From an uncultured Flavihumibacter sp. (GTDB lineage Bacteria; Bacteroidota; Bacteroidia; Chitinophagales; Chitinophagaceae), in assembly GCA_902168105.1 (NCBI GenBank), contig CABHOY010000004.1, positions 104,095-168,094 of the forward strand: 64,000 nucleotides of DNA. Reading direction: 5' to 3'. The translations under genes were made by a program, and so were the position numbers. A model generated the notes under the pieces. That model saw only the letters and a program-made list of their open reading frames with translations, had not been told where the DNA came from and did not search any database. Of the stretch, positions 56,839-64,000 are shown in pieces (position 1 is the first letter of the stretch; each line of letters begins with the position of its first letter).

Positions 56839-57411
56839 CTAATCATTTACCATAATCTCCCAATCTGAATCAACATCTTTGCTCATTAACAGGTTTAGGT
56901 CTATGTACTTATCAGCGCCCTTTACAACAAAATGGAGATCGGACTGCTCTACGGCCCCATTAGGCGTACTTTGATGAGACGTACTACCATAAGGTACAAA
57001 AAAAATGTCCTTTACTGTGCCTGTCTTACTTTGAATATACTGATTACTCTTGATATAGTCAACAGCCTTTGCATAGCTGTCAGTATATGGTACAGCAACC
57101 AAAAGAACAGCTTTTGTAATAAGTACTAATATCTGAACAGCTATGCCAATTTTCTCTCCCACCGCTTTCCCATTCCGGGCGTTCTCTATTTTTATCCTGT
57201 CAAGCAGAAAGAAGATCAGCGTAATAAAGAAAAGTACCCAACCTATGGTTTTACTTTCCCAGAAGAAGTAAAGACCGGCAAACCGGCAGAGATAACCGTA
57301 TAGCAAAAATATGGTAGTAATGCTTATTAACACCCTTGTTCGCAGGGAGAAGAAGTACAGGTATTTCATTGGTATAGTCGTATTTGACATCGCGGTTAAT
57401 TTTACCGCCAC
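56839..57411 (-). CDS. Membrane protein of unknown function
   Basis: The 190-residue protein has four predicted membrane segments within the first 120 residues (around 29-45, 50-66, 85-100 and 105-118) and a soluble C-terminal part of about 70 residues. No domain was recognised. The start could be at MSNTTIPMK or MKYLYFFS, a few codons later. It is divergent from the Crp-like gene. Confidence 0.6.
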   Translation of the reverse strand: MAVKLTAMSNTTIPMKYLYFFSLRTRVLISITTIFLLYGYLCRFAGLYFFWESKTIGWVLFFITLIFFLLDRIKIENARNGKAVGEKIGIAVQILVLITKAVLLVAVPYTDSYAKAVDYIKSNQYIQSKTGTVKDIFFVPYGSTSHQSTPNGAVEQSDLHFVVKGADKYIDLNLLMSKDVDSDWEIMVND

Positions 57412-57528
57412 ATAAACATACTAAAATTTCACAAAGTATAAACGAAACAAGTACAGTTCCTGGACTGCAGTATGCGGCCTATCAAAAAAAGTTTACTTTT
57501 GATAAATAACATCGCCGGTTTTCAATCT

Positions 57529-58083
57529 ATGCGTCAGAAACTCAGGGAACATATCGAAAAAATAACACCTCTCAGTGATGACGAGTTCGAGTTTGTACAG
57601 AATCATTTCACCATTAAGAAGTTCAAGAAACACCAATACCTTATTCAAGAAGGTGACACTGTAAAGTATGCATACCTTGTAATTTCCGGCCTTTTAAAGC
57701 TCGTATATACAGATAATACAGGAAAGCAGCACATCGTTTCTTTTGCTATGGAGGACTGGTGGGAAAGCGATTATTATGCCTTTTACACGCAGACGGTAGC
57801 GACAATGTCCTTAGAGTGCCTTGAAAATACAGAGGTCTTCTGCCTCTCCTTCGAGGATTACAAAAAGCTGTGCGATGGCCTCCAAAAGATGGAACGGTTT
57901 TTCCTTCATAAATCAAATTTTGGCTTCCTGGGAGCACAGCGCCGCATAATATCCCTGTTAACATCCGACGCGAAAGAGCGTTACGAACAGCTCGTTAAGC
58001 AATCTCCATCCCTTATTCAACGCGTGCCCAAAAGCCTTCTGGCTGCTTATCTGGGGGTTTCCCGCGAGACCTTAAGCAGATAA
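57529..58083 (+). CDS. Crp/Fnr-family transcriptional regulator
   Basis: From ATG 57529 the 184-residue protein has a cyclic-nucleotide-binding-type domain (QYLIQEGDTVKYAYLVISGL) and a C-terminal helix-turn-helix (QRVPKSLLAAYLGVSRETLS). The stop comes right after the recognition helix (LSR), a few residues earlier than in most relatives, which may be a small truncation. The frame extends back to 57472, but a TACTTTTG -7 box at 57494-57501 sits inside that extension, favouring the later start. Confidence 0.82.
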   Translation: MRQKLREHIEKITPLSDDEFEFVQNHFTIKKFKKHQYLIQEGDTVKYAYLVISGLLKLVYTDNTGKQHIVSFAMEDWWESDYYAFYTQTVATMSLECLENTEVFCLSFEDYKKLCDGLQKMERFFLHKSNFGFLGAQRRIISLLTSDAKERYEQLVKQSPSLIQRVPKSLLAAYLGVSRETLSR

Positions 58084-58190
58084 TCTATCTCCCTGCTGTG
58101 ACATTTCTCACTTTATAATCGTGATGATTGTCAAGGCTCATTACATGAGTTATCCAAAACTTTGCAGTATAAAATTAAAAGCAAAGTATC

Positions 58191-58580
58191 ATGGAAAAAA
58201 GGATCATCAATCCCTGGCAATGGCAGGACGAGCGCAGCTATGTACAGGCAGTTGAAGTAAAACACGCGGAAAGCACGCTTTATTGTGCAGGGCAGGCGGC
58301 AGTAAACGCCGATGGAACCTCCAGTAATGAAGACATGGGCGCTCAGTTAACGCTGGCCATACAAAACCTGGAAAAAGTCATCGCTGAAGCAGGGTACGAA
58401 TGCAAGAATATTGTACGCTTAAATCTCTATACAACCTCCTCGGCAGAGTTCTGGGATCACTTCCATATTTTTCAGGAATGGATAGCTAAACATGGCATCA
58501 AACAGGCAGTCACGTTATTGGAAGTGAAAAGCCTTTTTGAAACATTAAAAGTAGAACTGGAAGCAACAGCAGTGAAATAG
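58191..58580 (+). CDS. RidA-family (YjgF) protein
   Basis: The 129-residue protein covers the whole family domain: LYCAGQAAVNADGTSSNEDM, an IQNLEKVIAEAG helix, NIVRLNLYTTSSAEFWDHFH and LEVKSLFETLKVELEATAV. The Arg that binds imine intermediates in true RidA (near residue 105) is not obvious, since the region reads VTLLEVKSLF, so imine deaminase activity is uncertain. It follows the Crp-like gene by 107 bases. Confidence 0.82.
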   Translation: MEKRIINPWQWQDERSYVQAVEVKHAESTLYCAGQAAVNADGTSSNEDMGAQLTLAIQNLEKVIAEAGYECKNIVRLNLYTTSSAEFWDHFHIFQEWIAKHGIKQAVTLLEVKSLFETLKVELEATAVK

Positions 58581-58600
58581 ACACCAATGCTCAATCAGGA

Positions 58601-61126
58601 TCATTTAATAAGTATCACGCTGCCTTTTCGTAAAAAATCGCCGTCACACGCGTTCCAGGCTTTCACGAACCAATAGTATGCTCCTGGCTCCTGTAACACG
58701 CCCTTGAAAGTACCGTCCCAGCCCCGGGCACTATTTCCGGTGAAGATCAACTCTCCCCAGCGGTTGAACACGCCGAAGGCTTTCACGGTATTTGCTCCGG
58801 TGGAGATCATACGGAATATGTCGTTCTTACCATCTCCATTTGGAGTGAATGCTGTGGGCAATAGAATATCGGCACTGCCTATCTTGTTAAAGAACACTTT
58901 GATGGAATCCTGGGATGAGCAGCCCATTGAGTTGTAGGCAGTAACAGTATAAGTAGTTGTTTGAAGCGGACGGACTACCGGATTTGAAATGGTATCACTG
59001 CTTAACGAACTGGCTGGCGACCATTCATAACGGCGGCCTCCCCCTACGATCAGCTGCGCAAAGCCTAACGTACAGCTGATATCGTTGGATTTGAAAAGCT
59101 GTATATCCGGAACGGGATCGATAGTAATCTGTATATCCAGTTGTTTACTCCGGTTACAAACCGTATCTGAGATCAATACGCTATATGCAATAGAAGAAGT
59201 GGGAACGCCCACCGGATTGCCGATATCCGGGTTGTTTAAGTAAGTATCCGGGGTCCATCTGTAAACGTCGCCTCCTTCAGCTATAAAGTTTATAGCAGAT
59301 GGTATGCAGTAGGCAGTATCCCCTGGATATACAGACATATCGGTCTCATACCGGTATGCCACATTAATGCCGTCTGAAAATACATTATTGCAATAGTCAG
59401 TGGTCCGTACCGAGTATTGACCTGCTACCATTGTTACGGCATAGGTCTGGGCAGTACTGCCATCCTGCCATCTGTAATTCCGGAACCCAGGGCCGGCGTC
59501 CAGGGTTAAAACACTGGAATCGCAGAGCGTACTGTCCGGTCCTAATGCCAGTATCGGGCTAGGGATCACCCGCACCAGGAACGTATCCCTTTTTACCTCG
59601 CAGCCGACCGTACCTTCGAACCGTATCTCATGAGCGCCTCCTGCACTAAATAAGACCCGGATGGTGGAATCATTCACCGTTCTCGAATATACACCTGCGG
59701 GTAGGGTCCAACTGCCATTTGTAATAATACAGTTCCCGTCAATATGGGCAATATAGCTCAGTGTGTCTACCAGATTGCAAACGGTGTCCTCCCCACCTAT
59801 TTTGATGTCTCCGCAGCTTGTTGAGTAACAGCGTGCGTCTACCTGAAAAGCAAATGTCCTGACAGTAGGCGAGAAATGTATATTCTGGAAATTGTAGCTG
59901 GTGATCTCATTCCAGTTATAAGGCATACTGGTATAGGTTGTAGGAGTAGTGCTCCTTAAGACATCTTCATTAGTACAGTTTTCAAATGTCCCGTCCGGAG
60001 ACAGCTTAATAACCATGGCATGCGTATTATCACTACCCACCACCCAGATAGATTTGTCTGAAGCCTCAATCGTAGCCGCCGTCCACATCGGATTAGGAGA
60101 GGTAAATCTTTTACTGTATACCAGGTTATTTCCTTTATCAAATTTGTAGAGGTAGCCTTCGCCCCCACCCTGAGGACTACCCGTGACTAAATACCCGCTA
60201 TCTGTCGTTTGCACGAAGCCGGTATAGTACATATTATCATAAGGCGAAACATTCAGCTTAAATGTTTTCAGGGGATTCAGATTCTCGTCAAAAATGATAA
60301 ATCCTTCCTGCATTTGGGCATATGAGGCACCGTCAAGGATGTGCACACTCACCCTGTATTCTTTGGTGGGCGAATATTGGATCTTACTGCCAAAGGCGCC
60401 CCTGCCATCCATAAAATAAACGTTGGTACTGTATACGGTACCATCTGCAAGGGACATCTTCACGTACGTATCACCATAATCATAAGGTAAACGGCCGGTT
60501 CCGGACACGATCAGGGTATCTCCTTTCTGTACCGCAGAATAAGCCGTTTCATCCGTACCGTATTTAAATCTCTTCGTCCAGAGGGTGTCACCCGAATTAT
60601 CCAGCTTCACAACCATCCAATCGGAATTAAAGTTACGATCGTATTGGATCGCGCTTAAAACATATCCGTTATCCGTCGTACTAAGAATATCCAGTCCAAG
60701 CGCAGATTCGCCCTGTGTACCTTCTGAGAATTTGGATGACCACAGCACATTACCGTTCAGGTCTATCTTCATGGCGACTGCTTCACCTATGGCATTACCG
60801 AAAGACTTCGTCTGGGCAGCTAGCAGGATCGATCCGTCCAGGGCCAGGCTCATTCTTCTGAACTGTTCATAACCTGCCCCTCCATACGTTTTACTCCATA
60901 TGATCCGGCCATCTTTTGCCATTCTTGTCAGGAAAATATCTGCATCTCCGGAGCCATAACTGGTGGTTTCCCCGCCAATGATCATGTCTCCACCCGCTAT
61001 TTCTATAATACTCTGGGCTGATTCAGTGCCATTTCCCTTCAGGGTGAGTCTGAATGTATTGTCATTGCATTGTGAGTAAACATTGGTGGCAACCAACAAT
61101 GTCAGAATAAAGAAAACAAACCTCAT
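58601..61126 (-). CDS. T9SS type B cargo protein with gliding-type C-terminus
   Basis: The 841-residue secreted protein has a signal peptide (MRFVFFILTLLVATNVYSQ), an N-terminal beta-propeller-like region of repeats (DIFLTRMAKDGRIIWSKTYG and similar; seven or so Trp-Ser-Lys repeats), PKD/Ig-like modules after about 400 and a C-terminal domain LPTAFTPNGDGKNDIFR followed by FNRWGELIFTG, GWDGTFKG and GAYYWFVKA. This is the type B sorting domain exported by the T9SS, shared with SprB-like adhesins. It is probably a surface protein, not an enzyme. Confidence 0.9.
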   Translation of the reverse strand: MRFVFFILTLLVATNVYSQCNDNTFRLTLKGNGTESAQSIIEIAGGDMIIGGETTSYGSGDADIFLTRMAKDGRIIWSKTYGGAGYEQFRRMSLALDGSILLAAQTKSFGNAIGEAVAMKIDLNGNVLWSSKFSEGTQGESALGLDILSTTDNGYVLSAIQYDRNFNSDWMVVKLDNSGDTLWTKRFKYGTDETAYSAVQKGDTLIVSGTGRLPYDYGDTYVKMSLADGTVYSTNVYFMDGRGAFGSKIQYSPTKEYRVSVHILDGASYAQMQEGFIIFDENLNPLKTFKLNVSPYDNMYYTGFVQTTDSGYLVTGSPQGGGEGYLYKFDKGNNLVYSKRFTSPNPMWTAATIEASDKSIWVVGSDNTHAMVIKLSPDGTFENCTNEDVLRSTTPTTYTSMPYNWNEITSYNFQNIHFSPTVRTFAFQVDARCYSTSCGDIKIGGEDTVCNLVDTLSYIAHIDGNCIITNGSWTLPAGVYSRTVNDSTIRVLFSAGGAHEIRFEGTVGCEVKRDTFLVRVIPSPILALGPDSTLCDSSVLTLDAGPGFRNYRWQDGSTAQTYAVTMVAGQYSVRTTDYCNNVFSDGINVAYRYETDMSVYPGDTAYCIPSAINFIAEGGDVYRWTPDTYLNNPDIGNPVGVPTSSIAYSVLISDTVCNRSKQLDIQITIDPVPDIQLFKSNDISCTLGFAQLIVGGGRRYEWSPASSLSSDTISNPVVRPLQTTTYTVTAYNSMGCSSQDSIKVFFNKIGSADILLPTAFTPNGDGKNDIFRMISTGANTVKAFGVFNRWGELIFTGNSARGWDGTFKGVLQEPGAYYWFVKAWNACDGDFLRKGSVILIK

Positions 61127-61270
61127 AGGGCAAAAATGTAATGGGATAATCGCAATTCAAAAATATTGTCCGCTTTGGGGAGCAAAAGTATTGATAATTA
61201 GCGACATTCGGGTCATCTGGCGCAAAAAAATGCGTTGTATCTGAGGGGTTAAGGTTATTATAATACATCA

Positions 61271-62659
61271 TCAATCGCGATGAAACTCTTTAGCATTATA
61301 CATGGAATAAGCAACTTTTCCTTCGCTGGTAATAAGAAAAGCTTTGGTGAGTGCAGCTTCTTCATTTGCGGATGTGATAGCAGTACTAACCACCGGTAGC
61401 CTACGTGCTGCTAACTCCTCCAAAATGCTTTCCGCTTTCTCAGCGGTAGAACTATCGCCACCGGCTACAAAAAAATTAATATTCTCCAGTTTCGCGAAAG
61501 GAACCAATGGCGGACTACTCTTATTGAATAGTCTTTCTATCGCATTGACTACTGTAGCGCCTTTAGCTGATAAATCCATACTATGTAAAAGGGCATTGTA
61601 ACGTTTACCTCCAGACGTAGCTGTCATTGCAACCGTTATACAGGGTCCCATACCATCTGTCCATAGTCCCGCATCTGCTATCGCCATGGGCGCATCCCAA
61701 TTTTCACGAACGACCTCGGCTACTTCTTCTGTCAGCTGTCTTAATTCTACATAGGACACCTCCTTCATAGAAAGCCTCTTTTTTAACCAATCATCTAATG
61801 CCCCGCCATTTTTCCCACGCCATTCGGTCAATTGCTCCGCCCTTATCAGCAACTCTTCAAGACTTGTATATTCAGTGAGATCTTTTTCCTTGATCGCCTT
61901 TTCTATACCATTAAACGACGTGCCGTCGTAAAGTTCATTTTCGGTGCCTGAATATATTTCCCGAAGCCACGTTGCAACCCTTAATGCAGGTCCTCCTGAA
62001 AAACGGCTTAACTCCTTCGTCCAATGTGTGTCCAACTCATCTTCCTTATCCGCCTTCAATTCACTTGCTTCTTTCGGATTCAGTTCACCTATACCCTGCG
62101 CACTCAATTTGCTTACTTCCTGCGTACCTTCTTCCTGCGTACCTTCTTCCTTCGTCCCCAACGGGTCCAACTGATGATATAAATAACTCCGCTGGAAGCC
62201 CCCATCCACAAAGCTGACGAAATACCCTTTTTCTTTCGTGTTGGCAGGATTGGTATAAGGCAACAGGATCCGCGCTATCTTACCTTCACTTTCACCCGTA
62301 TTGACCCTGACCAGTGTATACCATTCCAGGCCCTCAGGCACCATTCTTTGAACGATAGGAACTGGTGCTGCATACTGCATTGAAGGCTGTCCATTCCTGT
62401 TATTTCTCATTAATTGAAATGGTTCAATATCAATTGTTGCGGGTTGATCATTTCTCCGCTGTACAGGAAGGTGAAATGCCTTATTTTCTAAGGCGGCACT
62501 ATCTGGTACCAAATTAGGATTGTTTTCCTGGTTTCCTGGTTTAACCGGCATTTTTTGAATTGGGCCAACAGCCGGTCTGGACACTCCGGAGTTTTGACTG
62601 AATGCGGCGGGAGAAGAAGTCAAACGTGTTTGTTCAGCTTTGTTATTTTCGGCTGCCAT
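61271..62659 (-). CDS. Predicted effector with CheD/CNF-like deamidase C-terminus
   Basis: From ATG 62659 the protein has 462 residues. The N-terminal third is low-complexity and carries PIQKM, PVQRR, FQLMR and IVQRM, motifs I associate with Bacteroidota extracellular-contractile-system or toxin-type proteins. A 15-bp tandem repeat encodes GTQEE units (62114-62158). The C-terminal 140 residues read GMGPCITVAMTATSGGKRYN then LLHSMD, INFFVAGGDSSTAEKAESIL, LPVVST and LITSEGKVAYS. This order, with Cys and His about 19 residues apart, resembles CheD glutamine deamidases. Function is inference. The gene may also start at 62716. Confidence 0.45.
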   Translation of the reverse strand: MAAENNKAEQTRLTSSPAAFSQNSGVSRPAVGPIQKMPVKPGNQENNPNLVPDSAALENKAFHLPVQRRNDQPATIDIEPFQLMRNNRNGQPSMQYAAPVPIVQRMVPEGLEWYTLVRVNTGESEGKIARILLPYTNPANTKEKGYFVSFVDGGFQRSYLYHQLDPLGTKEEGTQEEGTQEVSKLSAQGIGELNPKEASELKADKEDELDTHWTKELSRFSGGPALRVATWLREIYSGTENELYDGTSFNGIEKAIKEKDLTEYTSLEELLIRAEQLTEWRGKNGGALDDWLKKRLSMKEVSYVELRQLTEEVAEVVRENWDAPMAIADAGLWTDGMGPCITVAMTATSGGKRYNALLHSMDLSAKGATVVNAIERLFNKSSPPLVPFAKLENINFFVAGGDSSTAEKAESILEELAARRLPVVSTAITSANEEAALTKAFLITSEGKVAYSMYNAKEFHRD

Positions 62660-62920
62660 AATATTATTGAAATGCTTCCTTAATATATGCGTTAATTTTG
62701 ATGTGAAGTTTTCCAAATTAGTTGAGTCACTGCCGGTAGGCCTCCCTGGCAGATAAAAAATTTAACCTTTTTTCCTGTTCTGTGTTATTAAGCAGAACCA
62801 TTCCGATCCTCAAAACCATAAACCACTTATTTCGCTTTTAACACCCCGGCTACTGTCTGGCTATTGAAATGATATACCACATTCCTCATTTACCATTCAC
62901 TTACACTTTAAACCTCCATT

Positions 62921-63868
62921 ATGAAAAGGATTGTATTAATCGGCAACAAATCATGGGAAGTTGAACCTATTTTAAATGCCTTACTGAACGTAAGGATCCG
63001 GCCTCAGGAACTTTCCGACCCAACACTGCTGAACTATCCATGGACATTCCCTCAAGGAACCGCAAAGCCCCGTGCAGTATGGGACACTTTCCAGCAGATC
63101 ACTATTGAGCTCTGGTGCGTACAGGATATCATGGACCCTAAATGGAATCCCTCCAGTTCACAAGGTAAACATGAATGCCTCCCAAAAATACTTAAGTACC
63201 GGGCTGAAAAACCCGATCTGGTAGTAGCCTTAGGTACGGCAGCCCTCGGTCTCAACGGAGGTAACAATAATGGCTGTGTGGTGTTCGGCAGCAATATCTT
63301 CATTCATAACTACCATCCAAACGGAGAAAATCCGCAAAGTGTATGGGATGATCCTGCAAATTTTGAAAAAGTACTTCCGTCTACTGTTAACGCAAATATC
63401 TTCAGCCGCCTAGATGACAGTACCATCAAACTAATAGAGCAACGTTTGCTGAAGCCTTACCTGAATCCTTCGGATAAGATCAGCGTCATGTCTGATAAAG
63501 ATTACATTGGCGTGAGCGTAGTGAATATCACTAACTATGCAGATTACCAATACTCCGATGAGAGTGGGTTAAAGACACTCGCCGATACAGGCAACAAATT
63601 CCCGGTAGGCTCAGTAGAAACTACTCACGGTGTGATACGCCTGTTATGCGACGCGCCCTTCCTCTTCATTTCCGGCATTACTGATCGCGTAGGGCATTTC
63701 GCTGATGATGTGGATGGTACTGATACCAACGGCAATGTAAAAACAGAAGCACAGAATTTCACAGCGGCATTTAACATCGGTGTTTGTCTAAGTCACCTGA
63801 TACCTAAAATGGCTGTATTTGTAGCGCCACCATTGACGAAAACATCAAGAGTAACAGAAGAAGCATAA
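62921..63868 (+). CDS. Nucleoside-phosphorylase-like protein
   Basis: The 315-residue protein starts MKRIVLIGNKSWEVEPILNA and later shows PDLVVALGTAALGLNGG, VGSVETTHGVIRLLCDAPFL and FISGITDRVGHFADD, then AAFNIGVCLSHLIPKM. The sequence of beta strands and the GxxETTHG-like block resemble the PNP/UDP phosphorylase superfamily, where Glu and Asp bind the nucleoside. A catalytic role is not certain. It may be an effector: such domains occur in bacterial conflict systems. It is divergent from the deamidase-like gene. Confidence 0.5.
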   Translation: MKRIVLIGNKSWEVEPILNALLNVRIRPQELSDPTLLNYPWTFPQGTAKPRAVWDTFQQITIELWCVQDIMDPKWNPSSSQGKHECLPKILKYRAEKPDLVVALGTAALGLNGGNNNGCVVFGSNIFIHNYHPNGENPQSVWDDPANFEKVLPSTVNANIFSRLDDSTIKLIEQRLLKPYLNPSDKISVMSDKDYIGVSVVNITNYADYQYSDESGLKTLADTGNKFPVGSVETTHGVIRLLCDAPFLFISGITDRVGHFADDVDGTDTNGNVKTEAQNFTAAFNIGVCLSHLIPKMAVFVAPPLTKTSRVTEEA

Positions 63869-63936
63869 GAAACAAGAGGGTGTATTCTATGTTGAAAAAC
63901 AAGCCCCGGGATAAAAAAAGTTAAAAAAAGAACTTT

Positions 63937-63970
63937 AAGGGCTGGTCTAATGGGACCGGCCTTTATTTTT
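63937..63970 (+). terminator. Intrinsic terminator after the phosphorylase-like gene
   Basis: AAGGGCTGGTC/GACCGGCCTT stem (one G-T pair) with a 6-base loop, then TATTTTTTCC. Confidence 0.8.
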
Positions 63971-64000
63971 TCCTATAAAAACAATCTTCTCTAAGCAGAC

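Overview
The window looks like chromosome of a Bacteroidota bacterium, most probably a Chitinophaga-like member of the Chitinophagaceae. The basis is PorT and two kinds of type IX secretion (T9SS) cargo, a DUF1501/DUF1800 pair, a carboxypeptidase-D-type TonB receptor, a menaquinone methyltransferase, and repeated -7 boxes of the Bacteroidota type TAnnTTTG. The species assignment is inference. There are no rRNA genes and no CRISPR array. There is one tRNA gene (tRNA-Lys, anticodon CTT).

Region 1 (1-32.9 kb) is mostly conserved core genome: a hybrid kinase lacking its phospho-acceptor His, an M48 protease, dnaX with an A10 slippage-type site, pyruvate dehydrogenase E2, a GbsR/MarR-type regulator with a matching operator in front of itself and of the next gene, engB, ubiE-porT with a long overlap, pyrC, a MutS-like ATPase, a ComM-type ATPase, an EF-G paralogue, an ABC exporter, a TonB receptor with a His-rich small partner, the T9SS-linked DUF1800-DUF1501 operon, and a thiolase.

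Region 2 (32.9-44.7 kb) is an A+T-rich accessory region that starts at tRNA-Lys. Six degenerate copies of a repeat of about 100 bp, ending like a tRNA 3' end and each followed by a terminator-like hairpin, cut it into small modules. A 99-bp direct repeat with one mismatch (32979-33077 and 37754-37852) brackets the first 4.9 kb. The modules hold an orphan toxin C-terminus with a lipoprotein partner, a DUF1016 nuclease, a broken DUF805 gene, an NTF2-fold immunity gene, an M90-type peptidase, IS66 debris, a TPR protein, a SigZ-like sigma factor, a PAP2 enzyme and an amidohydrolase. No integrase gene is visible.

Region 3 (44.7-64 kb) is mixed and partly accessory: an SDR/AraC pair, a beta-lactamase-fold hydrolase, a decayed large ECF sigma factor, a lipoprotein haloperoxidase-like PAP2 enzyme with an outer-membrane partner, and a MarR-rph operon that probably inactivates rifamycins. 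The gap behind rph holds three 21-bp repeats and a perfect 100-bp palindrome. A Crp/Fnr regulator, a RidA protein, a large T9SS type B protein, a predicted CheD/CNF-like deamidase effector and a nucleoside-phosphorylase-like protein follow.

Most interesting for follow-up are the tRNA-tail repeat array, the 100-bp palindrome, the A10 site in dnaX and the predicted deamidase.
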